A stretch of 64,000 nucleotides of DNA from Paenibacillus sp. PAMC 26794 (GTDB lineage Bacteria; Bacillota; Bacilli; Paenibacillales; Paenibacillaceae). The DNA is taken from assembly GCF_000316035.1 (NCBI RefSeq), contig NZ_ANHX01000091.1, positions 124,001 through 188,000 on the forward strand. The letters are read 5' to 3'. Positions 25,694 to 34,671 of this stretch are shown here, piece by piece. The notes beneath the pieces were generated by a model that made no database searches, was not told the DNA's origin, and was given only the letters and a program-made list of their open reading frames with translations. The position numbers were made by a program, and so were the translations under genes. Position 1 is the first letter of the stretch, and each line of letters begins with the position of its first letter.

Positions 25694-28473
25694 CCAAGTC
25701 GAAGAGAGCACATATTATTTCGCATACCCACTGGGATCGGGAATGGTACTTGCCGTATGAGAAGCATCATATGCGGCTCATTCAGCTCGTTGATTCATTG
25801 TTGGATCAGCTTGATGAGGGATCAGACTATAAAAGCTTTTATTTGGATGGACAAACGATTATCATCGATGATTATCTTCAGGTTCGCCCTGAGCAGAAGG
25901 AACGACTGGAGAAACATATCCGTAATGGGCGTATTGTGATTGGACCATGGTACATTTTGCAGGATGCCTTTCTGACGAGCGGAGAAGCCAACGTGCGTAA
26001 CATGCAGGTCGGACATAAGGACGCCAAGCGTTACGGCACACCTTCGAAAATTGGTTATTTTCCCGATACATTTGGATTGGTCGGACAGACCCCGCAGCTG
26101 ATGCAACAATCAGGCATTGATAATGTGTTCTTTGGTCGTGGTGTGAAGCCGACAGGCTTCAACAATACGGTATCGGATGCCGGATATGAATCGAGCTTCT
26201 CGGAGCTGATGTGGGAAGGGCCAGACGGATCAAAAGTGCTCGGCGTATTGTTTGCCAACTGGTACTCCAACGGAAATGAAGTTCCAGTAGACGAGGAATC
26301 GGCCCGCAAGTTCTGGGAAACCAAGCTTGCAGACGCTGAAAAATATGCATCAACGAATGAGTTGTTGTACATGAACGGATGTGATCACCAACCAATTCAG
26401 CGGGATCTGCCAGAAGCCATCCATATGGCTGAGCAATTATATCCCGACATTGAGTTCGTTCACTCGAACTTTCCGGACTATCTGACCGCCCTCAGAGCAT
26501 CGGCTGAACATGAGCTGTCCACGGTCAAAGGCGAACTGCGCAGCCAACGTACCGATGGCTGGGGAACTCTGGTAAACACGGCCTCGGCTCGTGTGTATCT
26601 GAAACAGATGAACCAGCTGGGCCAGACCATGCTGGAAAAAGTGGCTGAACCCCTGGCATCCTATGCCTATCTGCTTGGGCATGCCTATCCACATGATCAA
26701 CTGACGTATGCCTGGAAAACGCTGATGCAGAATCACCCGCATGACAGCATCTGTGGATGCAGTGTGGACGAGGTGCATCGCGAGATGGTGATGCGATTTG
26801 ATAAGAGCCGTCATGTGGCAGAGTCTTTGATTGAGGAGAGCACCAGTCAGATTGCCACCGCCGTGGATACCTCCATCTTTGCACGTTATGGAGAGCAGGC
26901 TCGACCTGTTGTCGTATTTAATACAACGGGTTGGGAACGCAGCGGTGTGGTTCAGATGGAATTGGACGCGGCTCGGTTGTATTTCCGGGAAGGATATTCG
27001 CTGGAAGAGATGGCGACGCAGATGAAAGCCGTTGACCTGTCAGATCGCATACTGGTAGATGAAGAGGGTAACCTCATTCCATGTACCGTGGAGGATCTGG
27101 GTCTGCAATTTGGCTATGATCTGCCGGATGATCGTTTCCGCCAGCCGTATAGTTGTCGGCGAGTACGTATTCGTTTTGAAACAGAAAATGTAGCTGCATT
27201 TGGACTAAAAACCTATGCATTGGTCAACTTTGTGGACGATGCTAAGAGTGGCACTCCGTCGAAAACGACTACGCTGTTGCGTGGTGAACGTGGTATGGAA
27301 AATCAATATTTGATCGTCACGATTGCAGACAATGGTTCATTCACACTCACAGATAAACGAACAGGCCGGACTTACAAAGATCTTGGCGTGTACGAAAATG
27401 TGGGCGATATCGGTAATGAATATATGTTCAAGCAACCAGAGAACGAAGTGGCATTGACAACGCAAGCGCTTCAGGCTGAGATTCGGGTTCTTGAGGATAC
27501 ATCGTACTCTGCCTCGTTCAAAGTGATTCATCATTGGGAAATACCGGAGTCGGCGGATGAGATGCTGGATCAGGAACAGCGAGAACTGATTTATTATCCA
27601 CACCGCAAAGCCCAACGTTCAACTAAAATGATTCCCCTCCAGATCCGCACGGTTGTATCACTTAGTCGTAGTGGAAAAGGCGTCCAATTGGAAACAACCT
27701 TCAACAATCAGGCGAAGGATCATCGGGTGCGTACCCTTTTCCCAACGGATCTCGTATCTGGGGTTCATCATGTGGATTCCATGTTCGAAATTGCAACGCG
27801 TGAAAACACACCTGCACCGGAGTGGCAAAATCCAAGCAATACACAGCATCAACAGAATTTTGTGGATGTGAGTGAAAAGGACGCCGGATTGGTCGTTGCC
27901 AATCTGGGTCTGAATGAATATGAAGTCCTTCAGGATGGACGCAATACCATCGCGGTTACGTTGCTTCGTGCTGTGGGCGAGCTGGGAGACTGGGGCTTGT
28001 TCCCGACACCGGAAGCACAATGCCTTGGTGAACATACATTTAAGATCGAGATCATTCCCCACGATGGCAATGGTGCAGCATCAGGTGCATATATCGAGGC
28101 CTATCAGTTCCAGGTTCCTTGGACGCTGGCACAAACCGAACTACACCCGGGTTATCTGACACCTAGCAACACACCGTTTGCATGGCAAGGAGACGGCTTG
28201 GCTTTTTCTTCACTCAAGGTGAATGAAGATTCCGGTGATGTGATGCTCCGCTGGTTCAATATGACCACCGACTCTGCCACGTTGAATCTTGCTGCATCAC
28301 AAGCGAATCCGCAGCCATTCGAAACGGCATACAAGAGCAACATCCTGGAGGAAGAGGGCGAAAAACTTCATTCCCACAACATAGAAGAGGCGTCGACATT
28401 ATCATTTGCCAGCAAGGAATGGAACATACAGACAGGTTCATGCGAGATCGTTACTGTCGGCTTGCGCCGCTGA
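25690..28473 (+). CDS. GH38 alpha-mannosidase (MngB-like)
   Basis: The 927-residue enzyme is a second GH38 alpha-mannosidase, of the shorter bacterial branch that includes MngB. Zinc ligands His14 and Asp16 are in SHTHWDREW. The nucleophile is Asp126 in IGYFPDTFG. The helical bundle motif HDSICGCSVDEVHREM is kept. No signal peptide is present. It starts in an ATGA overlap with the clan GH-A gene and ends the enzyme operon. It is quite different from the first GH38 protein, so the two probably act on different alpha-1,2, alpha-1,3 or alpha-1,6 linkages. Confidence 0.93.
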   Translation: MTKSKRAHIISHTHWDREWYLPYEKHHMRLIQLVDSLLDQLDEGSDYKSFYLDGQTIIIDDYLQVRPEQKERLEKHIRNGRIVIGPWYILQDAFLTSGEANVRNMQVGHKDAKRYGTPSKIGYFPDTFGLVGQTPQLMQQSGIDNVFFGRGVKPTGFNNTVSDAGYESSFSELMWEGPDGSKVLGVLFANWYSNGNEVPVDEESARKFWETKLADAEKYASTNELLYMNGCDHQPIQRDLPEAIHMAEQLYPDIEFVHSNFPDYLTALRASAEHELSTVKGELRSQRTDGWGTLVNTASARVYLKQMNQLGQTMLEKVAEPLASYAYLLGHAYPHDQLTYAWKTLMQNHPHDSICGCSVDEVHREMVMRFDKSRHVAESLIEESTSQIATAVDTSIFARYGEQARPVVVFNTTGWERSGVVQMELDAARLYFREGYSLEEMATQMKAVDLSDRILVDEEGNLIPCTVEDLGLQFGYDLPDDRFRQPYSCRRVRIRFETENVAAFGLKTYALVNFVDDAKSGTPSKTTTLLRGERGMENQYLIVTIADNGSFTLTDKRTGRTYKDLGVYENVGDIGNEYMFKQPENEVALTTQALQAEIRVLEDTSYSASFKVIHHWEIPESADEMLDQEQRELIYYPHRKAQRSTKMIPLQIRTVVSLSRSGKGVQLETTFNNQAKDHRVRTLFPTDLVSGVHHVDSMFEIATRENTPAPEWQNPSNTQHQQNFVDVSEKDAGLVVANLGLNEYEVLQDGRNTIAVTLLRAVGELGDWGLFPTPEAQCLGEHTFKIEIIPHDGNGAASGAYIEAYQFQVPWTLAQTELHPGYLTPSNTPFAWQGDGLAFSSLKVNEDSGDVMLRWFNMTTDSATLNLAASQANPQPFETAYKSNILEEEGEKLHSHNIEEASTLSFASKEWNIQTGSCEIVTVGLRR

Positions 28474-28737
28474 TAAAAGTTGTTTAAAGAGTCGCAAAAC
28501 AGACCTTTGAACACACACTAAAAGGTACAGGACTGCAAGTGTACTATAAACTAGGCATTACGTACGGTGGTGGAAGGGTTACGCTATTTACCAGATCTAT
28601 GAGTTGAGTTATTGGTTGTTTTTCTATAGAATGAACAGTAGAATTGCAAATGATCGAAAGTTCCTATGCCATCAAGATGGTCATGGGCACACTTCAATTG
28701 CTCATTCTATATTGAAACATTAAGGGGGCTTGAAGCC

Positions 28738-29688
28738 ATGGAATCCTTGGGAGGACTGCTTCAGCAGCTGAACCCTGCCTTTCGTGAGCAATCGCGGCGG
28801 ATTGCGGCGGAATTGATGGAAAATCCGTACGTACGCGAATTCCGCGCAGGTCATCCTGAACTGCAAGATGCACAGCTCATGACCGATCTGAGCAAGCTGT
28901 TTCAGTACGCCAAAGACTCTAAGAACTGTGCGAATTGTCCGGGACTCGACAACTGTCCTAACGATTTTCAGGGCCACTTTTGCAAACTGGAAGTAGAACA
29001 TTTTAACGGTAAACCCGAAATCATAGATATAAAAGCACCTTGTTCCAAACATATCGCCCGGCAAAATGAACATATCATTAAGCAACGCATTCGCAGTTTC
29101 TATGTGGACGAGCGTGCGCTCAGTGCCGGATACAACGATGTGGAGATTATGGGCAAGGATCGCATGCGTGCTCCGGCAGTGAATCAGGTGCTGCGGTATA
29201 TTAGCGAGACCAAGGAGAACGGATTGTCTCCGCAAGGACTGTTTCTGGAAGGAACATTCGGGACAGGCAAGACGTTTCTGATGTGTTATCTGCTGCATGA
29301 ATTGGCGGTTGCAGGCCACACGGGTGTCATTATCTATATGCCTGACTTTGTGGAGGATCTGAAATCGATGATCAGTGAAGGAAACAAGCTGAAGGAAATG
29401 ACGGATATTCTAAAAAGCTGTGATCTGCTCATCTTTGATGATATCGGGGCAGAGAATCTGAACCCATGGGTTCGGGATCATGTGATGGGGTCCATTCTGA
29501 ACTATCGGATGAATCGCAAACCAACGTTCTATACGTCCAATTATAGTCTGGATGGGCTGGAGAAACATCTTAGCTTTACCAACCGGGACGGCGAGGAAAT
29601 GAATAAAGGCCAGCGTCTCATGGATCGGATTCGTCCATTTGTGGATGTCATCTCCGTTCGGGGTGAGAATCAGCGCGGCAAGCGTTGA
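28738..29688 (+). CDS. dnaI: Primosomal protein DnaI (helicase loader ATPase)
   Basis: DnaI is the AAA+ ATPase that loads the replicative helicase together with DnaB and DnaD. The 316-residue protein has an N-terminal zinc-binding domain with Cys64, Cys67, Cys73 and Cys82 plus nearby histidines as candidate ligands. Walker A is GTFGTGKT at 172-179. Walker B is LLIFDDIGAE, with Asp234 and Asp235. The start at 28738 follows AAGGGGG. It lies about 24 kb from dnaB, and the sugar locus lies between them. No promoter was assigned with confidence in the 264 bases upstream. Confidence 0.95.
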   Translation: MESLGGLLQQLNPAFREQSRRIAAELMENPYVREFRAGHPELQDAQLMTDLSKLFQYAKDSKNCANCPGLDNCPNDFQGHFCKLEVEHFNGKPEIIDIKAPCSKHIARQNEHIIKQRIRSFYVDERALSAGYNDVEIMGKDRMRAPAVNQVLRYISETKENGLSPQGLFLEGTFGTGKTFLMCYLLHELAVAGHTGVIIYMPDFVEDLKSMISEGNKLKEMTDILKSCDLLIFDDIGAENLNPWVRDHVMGSILNYRMNRKPTFYTSNYSLDGLEKHLSFTNRDGEEMNKGQRLMDRIRPFVDVISVRGENQRGKR

Positions 29689-29804
29689 CCCGATCGATCT
29701 ATATGAACGAAATGGTTCTGGACAAGGTTAATCTTCAAATTATCGGTGGAGCTTTTGATTTAGAAGCTGAGCTGATTGCAATCAAAAGCTAAAGTAGTCC
29801 CAAA

Positions 29805-29844
29805 AAAAGCCTGGCTTTCGCATTGTCGCGAAAACCGGGCTTTT
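29805..29844. terminator. Hairpin between dnaI and the small membrane peptide gene
   Basis: AAAAGCCTGGCTTTCGC pairs, with one G-U pair and one mismatch, with GCGAAAACCGGGCTTTT. A or T runs lie at both ends, so it can serve both converging genes. Confidence 0.75.
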
Positions 29845-29871
29845 CTGGTCCTGCGTGAGCCTGGAAGCATC

Positions 29872-30027
29872 CTATTCGGTGAGGAATTTGAAGATAACCA
29901 TACCGAAAAAGATCACTGTCATCAGGCCGGCCATGCCGGCAACACCCGCGATCAGATCAAACAGATCGTTGCGGGGTTCCTCGTTCACATGTTCACGCGG
30001 GTCGCTGATCCGCACATTTGCATCCAT
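29872..30027 (-). CDS. Small single-span membrane peptide (51 residues)
   Basis: This short frame is opposite to its neighbours. It begins with ATG after an excellent AAGGAGG site (spacing about 7). It encodes a 51-residue peptide with a charged N-terminal half (ISDPREHVNEEPRND) and one strong membrane segment (about residues 25-47, IAGVAGMAGLMTVIFFGMV). It ends just before a bidirectional hairpin, as expected for a real transcript. It reminds me of the YqzM-type small membrane proteins of Bacillales, but I cannot confirm the family. No function is proposed. Confidence 0.7.
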   Translation of the reverse strand: MDANVRISDPREHVNEEPRNDLFDLIAGVAGMAGLMTVIFFGMVIFKFLTE

Positions 30028-30195
30028 GTTATTGCCTCCTTATGGGGAATACAGCTTGCCCGTATGGGGGCTGAAACCCGGAGTAATTTTAGTATACTTG
30101 GAAAAGAAAGCGTTTGTAAAGATTTTGAAGTTAGTATGCCACATCCTGTAATTGTGAAGATTTGATGTTGGGAAGATGAACATTGCAGCGTTCAA

Positions 30196-30225
30196 TTCAC
30201 AAGTTTGACGTACCTGTGTTATACT
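30196..30225 (+). promoter_or_regulatory. Putative trxA promoter
   Basis: TTCACA and TATACT are separated by 18 bases, with a TG one base before the -10 (an extended -10 form). They lie about 67 bases before trxA. Confidence 0.4.
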
Positions 30226-30291
30226 GGAAGTGTCGTTCACGACGTTACAGGTTAAAATAAAACCGTAAGTATATATAAGGAGGACAATTTC

Positions 30292-30609
30292 ATGGCTATT
30301 GTTAACGTATCCGATCAATCCTTCAACGCTGAAGTAGAAGGCGAAGGAACGGTTCTTGTTGATTTCTGGGCGCCTTGGTGTGGTCCTTGTAAAATGCTCG
30401 CTCCAATCCTGGAAGAGCTGTCCACAGAAGTTGGCGATGCAGTGAAAATTGCTAAAGTTAACGTGGATGAAAATCCGGAATCTGCTTCCCGCTTTGGCGT
30501 TATGAGCATTCCAACTTTGATCTTCTTCAAAGACGGTCAACCGGTAGATAAAGTGGTTGGTCTGAACTCGAAAGATGCGCTCAAAGGAATTATCGCAAAA
30601 CACCAATAA
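30292..30609 (+). CDS. trxA: Thioredoxin
   Basis: The 105-residue cytoplasmic thioredoxin reduces protein disulfides and is recycled by thioredoxin reductase. The active site WCGPC has Cys30 and Cys33. The cis-proline region SIPTLIFF is intact. AAGGAGG lies upstream of the start at ideal spacing. It is followed by a terminator and then uvrC, the same order as in B. subtilis. The call is certain. Confidence 0.98.
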   Translation: MAIVNVSDQSFNAEVEGEGTVLVDFWAPWCGPCKMLAPILEELSTEVGDAVKIAKVNVDENPESASRFGVMSIPTLIFFKDGQPVDKVVGLNSKDALKGIIAKHQ

Positions 30610-30626
30610 TTTACAGGCTTACACAT

Positions 30627-30657
30627 ACGCCTCCGGTTTACATGCCGGGGGCGTTTT
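30627..30657 (+). terminator. trxA terminator
   Basis: ACGCCTCCGG pairs with CCGGGGGCGT (one G-U pair) and is followed by TTTT. Confidence 0.75.
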
Positions 30658-30720
30658 GCGTCGAATACCTTTATATAGGACAATATAAAGTATACTATTT
30701 ATATAAAATGAAACTGGAAA

Positions 30721-30855
30721 TTTACATGATAACGGAGAGGACAGAAATGAGCTGTAGAAGCGAAGCGTTCGCCTTTATCACCGGATTTTCCCCTTTAAAA
30801 AAGGGGATCGAAAAAATCTGGGGATAACAGCGATCAAAAGGTCATTCTGTCATCG
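30721..30855 (+). repeat. Dispersed structured repeat, copy C (reference form)
   Basis: The outer stem is GACAGAAATGA (30740-30750) against TCATTCTGTC (30842-30851), with one bulged A. Inside are the GCGAA-GCG-TTCGC hairpin and a helix of TATCACCGGATTTT (30776-30789) against AAAATCTGGGGATA (30813-30826). That helix is capped by CCCCTTT/AAAGGGG and has one A-G mismatch and one G-U pair. It lies 60 bases before uvrC, and a tail with GTGAGGATTTCAGC follows. No T run follows, so it is not a simple terminator. Confidence 0.85.
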
Positions 30856-30914
30856 GAGTATCTCATGTAAGGTGAGGATTTCAGCTTTCTTCGGGAAGGA
30901 GGATTCACCGAATT

Positions 30915-33005
30915 ATGGATCAATTCATGAATAATTTGCAGGATCAGGAGAAGGCATTGGAGCAGATTCGTCACAAGCTCGCTTTGCTGCCAGACATGTC
31001 TGGTTGTTACCTGATGAAGAACAGTGAAGGCACCATTATCTATGTAGGTAAGGCTAAAGTGCTGAAGAACCGCGTACGCTCTTATTTTATCGGCAGTCAT
31101 AACGGAAAGACACAGCGTCTGGTGTCCGAAATCCGTGACTTCGAATATATTGTGACGGGCAGTAATATGGAAGCACTTATTCTGGAGTGTAACCTGATCA
31201 AGAAACATATGCCACGGTACAACGTGTTGCTTAAGGATGACAAGACATTCCCATATCTTAAAATTACAAATGAAAAGCACCCTCGGTTGGAAGTTACCCG
31301 GCGCGTGCTGAAAGATAAAGCCAAATACTTCGGACCTTATCCGAACTCGTATGCGGCACACCAAACGAAAAAACTACTCGATCGCATGTATCCACTGCGC
31401 AAGTGTGGTGTAATGCCCAAAGAAGTGTGCCTGTATTATCACATGGGACAGTGTCTTGCGCCTTGTGTGAAGGAAGTGGAGAAGGAACAGTACGACCAAA
31501 TTTCACAAGAAATTGGTTCATTTCTGAGCGGTGGTCACGAAGAGATCAAGAAGGATTTGCAGCGTAAGATGCAAGAGGCTGCGGAGGATCTTTATTTTGA
31601 ACGTGCCAAGGAATTACGCGATCAGGTGATCGCCATCGATGCGATGATGGAAAAACAGAAAATTACGATGGCCGATGCCAGAGACCGTGATGTATTTGGT
31701 TTTGCCATTGATAAAGGCTGGATGTGTGTCCAGATTCTATATATGCGTCAGGGGAAAATGATTGAACGTCACGTATCAACCTTCCCGTTTTACGGTGAGG
31801 CATACAGTGACTTTATGTCGTATGTTACGCAGTATTACAGCGATAATCCGGCATTGCCACAAGAAATTTTGTTACCGGAAATGCCCAAGGATCTTGCAAC
31901 AGATAACGACAGTTTGGATACGGGTTCTGATGCTGATGGAGCGATGGTACCTGCCGCAGTTACGGTGGAGTTCGATCAGGCGGGACAAGTAGAGCATAGT
32001 AACGCTTCCCAACCACTGGTTGCTGAGACTCGTGCAGCTTACGGAGGTTCCACTGAGGCAGAAGGTGAACAACCTGACAGTATGCAAGAGGATGCTCCAA
32101 TAACGGATACAACTGATTCAACTGAAAAGCTTCCATCAGGACTGGAAGACCCAACTCAGGTTGCTGCTGCTTTACAAGAGTGGTTGGAGATCAAAGTGCT
32201 CATCCCGCAACGTGGGTTGAAACGCCAGATGATTACGATGGCCGTGGACAACGCACGTGTGGCATTGGAAGAGAAGTTCCGCCTAATTGAGCGAAATGAA
32301 GAACGTACATCCAAAGCTGCCGAAGGACTGGGACGTTTTATTGGACTGGATCAGCTTCACCGTATTGAAGCGTTTGATAACTCGAACATTCAGGGTACAA
32401 ACCCGGTATCTGCCATGATCGTATTTACCGATGGTAAACCGGATAAGAAGGAATATCGGAAGTACAAGGTCCGTTCGGTGGAAGGGCCGGATGATTATGA
32501 AACGATGAGAGAGGTCATCCGTCGCCGTTACGAGCGGGTATTAAAAGAAAACCTGACCCAGCCTGACCTGATTGTGGTTGATGGTGGTAAAGGACAGATC
32601 TCGGCTGCGGTCGATATTTTGGAAAATGAACTGGGGCTGTTTATTCCGGTATGTGGTCTGGTGAAGGATGCGAAGCATAAAACTTCGCAGTTGATGATCG
32701 GTAATCCACCGGAAGTCATCTCCCTGCCTCGGGATAGTCAGGAATTCTACCTGTTGCAGCGGATACAGGAAGAGGTCCACCGTTTTGCGATCTCGTTCCA
32801 CCGGGAACAGCGTGGCAAATCGATGGTGACGTCACGTTTGGATGCCATTCCGGGTATTGGAGAGAAGCGCCGTAAACTGCTGTTGAAGCATTTTGGCTCT
32901 TTGCGCAAAATAAAAGAGGCCAGCGTCGAAGACTTCCGGCCTCTATCTATTGGTGACAAACTGGCAAATCAGATTATTGCAGCACTTCGTGATGAGGAGT
33001 CGTAA
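30915..33005 (+). CDS. uvrC: Excinuclease ABC subunit C
   Basis: UvrC makes both incisions in nucleotide excision repair after UvrAB has marked the damage. The N-terminal GIY-YIG nuclease domain (GCYLMKNSEGTIIYVGKAK) starts near residue 30. A UVR motif region lies near 205-240. The RNase H-like nuclease domain (EAFDNSNIQGTNPVSAMIVF) starts near 485. C-terminal helix-hairpin-helix repeats end the protein. At 696 residues it is about 100 longer than usual. Most of the excess is an acidic, Ser/Thr/Asp/Glu-rich insertion of about 85 residues (roughly 324-410) in the middle. GGAAGGAGG precedes the start. Its 3' end overlaps the convergent protease gene by 32 bases. Confidence 0.96.
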   Translation: MDQFMNNLQDQEKALEQIRHKLALLPDMSGCYLMKNSEGTIIYVGKAKVLKNRVRSYFIGSHNGKTQRLVSEIRDFEYIVTGSNMEALILECNLIKKHMPRYNVLLKDDKTFPYLKITNEKHPRLEVTRRVLKDKAKYFGPYPNSYAAHQTKKLLDRMYPLRKCGVMPKEVCLYYHMGQCLAPCVKEVEKEQYDQISQEIGSFLSGGHEEIKKDLQRKMQEAAEDLYFERAKELRDQVIAIDAMMEKQKITMADARDRDVFGFAIDKGWMCVQILYMRQGKMIERHVSTFPFYGEAYSDFMSYVTQYYSDNPALPQEILLPEMPKDLATDNDSLDTGSDADGAMVPAAVTVEFDQAGQVEHSNASQPLVAETRAAYGGSTEAEGEQPDSMQEDAPITDTTDSTEKLPSGLEDPTQVAAALQEWLEIKVLIPQRGLKRQMITMAVDNARVALEEKFRLIERNEERTSKAAEGLGRFIGLDQLHRIEAFDNSNIQGTNPVSAMIVFTDGKPDKKEYRKYKVRSVEGPDDYETMREVIRRRYERVLKENLTQPDLIVVDGGKGQISAAVDILENELGLFIPVCGLVKDAKHKTSQLMIGNPPEVISLPRDSQEFYLLQRIQEEVHRFAISFHREQRGKSMVTSRLDAIPGIGEKRRKLLLKHFGSLRKIKEASVEDFRPLSIGDKLANQIIAALRDEES

Positions 33006-34671
33006 CATACGGCTTCTCTTTTTGTTTTGGATTGAATTTGTATACTACATATCCAACGATGGCCGGCAGTACAATCCAGAAGAGTCCGGCAGCCATATTC
33101 AGGGCATCGCCCATAAAGACCAAGCTGAGTCCCATCAACAAGCTGTCGAAGATCACATGCGCGAATACAACGGCAATGAAGCCGTGACGCAGCATGATCA
33201 GACTGAACAGCAATCCAATCACCATCAGCTCAATGGGACGGGTGATTACTGGATAGATCGGATACAATGTGTGTCCAAGTGCCCAAATGATGGTTGGGAT
33301 CAGACAGGCAATAAACGTGTTACGCACAATCTTCTGCATCATACGAATGCCGAACAGTCGATAGACAGTTTCTTCACCAATACCGGCCATCCAGGCCATG
33401 ATCGGGAAGATCCAGGCATAGGTCATATTAAATGTAGATTGATCTGCTGACGTCGTTGACCATGTGCCGATGCTTCGCTCCAGAATGAAGAACAGGATGG
33501 ATTGCACACCCAGTAGAATGAATGCCCACAGGTAACCAGCGTACATGCTGTGAAGTACATATTTTCCATATCCCGGTTCCTTGGCACGAGGCCATGGGTT
33601 CAGACCTATTTTGCGCCACATGCCGTCACCAGCAACAAGGGACAGATAGATGGTTGCACTCATGACCAGTGTAATTCCCGCCTGCATTAACATCAGGAAC
33701 GCTAACATGAAGCTGGAGAGCCCTTGTGCCTGAAAGAGTGGAATCATGTTCAGCGTACCAATTACCGAAGCTGCGAAATACACCAGCGAGAGAATGATCC
33801 CGCGTTTGAAAGACGTATGTGCTCGGGTCAGAATGCTATAGATGATTGCCAGCACGCCCAGAACAAAGGTCAGGAATGCATAACCGCCATAAGTCATCCA
33901 ATTGGCTTGGCGCGTTTGATCTTTCACATAATCGGTATGGGATTCCGGGACCGAGAAGCCAGGATCGAACGATCGTACCGCACCATCTTCAAACGTAAAA
34001 TTCAGTTCAAGCTTGGAGTCTCCGATGGCTTTTGCAGAATCTGTATACTTCAGTCCCGCTTCACCATCGCGAGTATCCAGTTGAAGTATCGGCACTTCAT
34101 AACCGTATTCGGTTAGAACGCCAGCCGCCAGCCGTTCCTTCTCGTCCAGGGGCATATTGCCTTCGGCAAGCACTTGCGATGTGGTCGCTTTCCCGGTGCT
34201 TTGCTCCGCCTCAATCGCAGTATAGAGGGAAGAAGGCAGTTCCCGTTTGAATCCGACCACTTTTCCTGTTTTCATATGTACGTCAACATTAAGATAACCG
34301 CCCTTGTCCTGATCAGGCAAACGAACGCGGAATACATCGTAAGGATAGCTTGTTTCCCATTTTTGGTTATAGGTATCAAGTTGTTTGGTTTTGGCCATAT
34401 ACCCGTAGATATCGGAATGTGTCTGGTAGGTTACCAGGGTTTTTTCATCATCATTTGGCAGTGTATAGTCATTCACAGAAGCTGCGAATGATCGTGCGGA
34501 TTGCTTCGCCTGCTCCTTGGTTATGAAGGACGTGGACGGAATTTCTGTCGTTTGCGATGAGGTAGCAGGAAAGATCTGAAATACAAAAAATAGAATCAGG
34601 CCAATCGCCGCAAGCAACCCCAGAAGCTTGAAGTTAGCCTTGAGTTGCAAAGGTTGCCCTAAGGGATTCAT
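32974..34671 (-). CDS. CPBP-family intramembrane metalloprotease
   Basis: The 565-residue membrane protein has a membrane anchor near residues 12-32 and a large extracytoplasmic PepSY-like region (about 35-300). A C-terminal bundle of membrane segments follows. The CPBP motif EETVYR has Glu433, Glu434 and Arg438. A later HVIFDSLL supplies the second metal-binding helix. Such proteins are CAAX-type proteases or related immunity and maturation factors; the substrate is unknown. The start at 34671 follows AGGAGG. A longer reading to 34929 runs through the promoter region and is rejected. The last 32 bases overlap uvrC tail to tail. Confidence 0.88.
   Translation of the reverse strand: MNPLGQPLQLKANFKLLGLLAAIGLILFFVFQIFPATSSQTTEIPSTSFITKEQAKQSARSFAASVNDYTLPNDDEKTLVTYQTHSDIYGYMAKTKQLDTYNQKWETSYPYDVFRVRLPDQDKGGYLNVDVHMKTGKVVGFKRELPSSLYTAIEAEQSTGKATTSQVLAEGNMPLDEKERLAAGVLTEYGYEVPILQLDTRDGEAGLKYTDSAKAIGDSKLELNFTFEDGAVRSFDPGFSVPESHTDYVKDQTRQANWMTYGGYAFLTFVLGVLAIIYSILTRAHTSFKRGIILSLVYFAASVIGTLNMIPLFQAQGLSSFMLAFLMLMQAGITLVMSATIYLSLVAGDGMWRKIGLNPWPRAKEPGYGKYVLHSMYAGYLWAFILLGVQSILFFILERSIGTWSTTSADQSTFNMTYAWIFPIMAWMAGIGEETVYRLFGIRMMQKIVRNTFIACLIPTIIWALGHTLYPIYPVITRPIELMVIGLLFSLIMLRHGFIAVVFAHVIFDSLLMGLSLVFMGDALNMAAGLFWIVLPAIVGYVVYKFNPKQKEKPYVTTPHHEVLQ

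Noticed and set aside
30642..30827. 61-codon frame over repeat copy C
   Set aside because: It crosses the trxA terminator and the structured repeat, lacks a ribosome binding site and is not protein-like.
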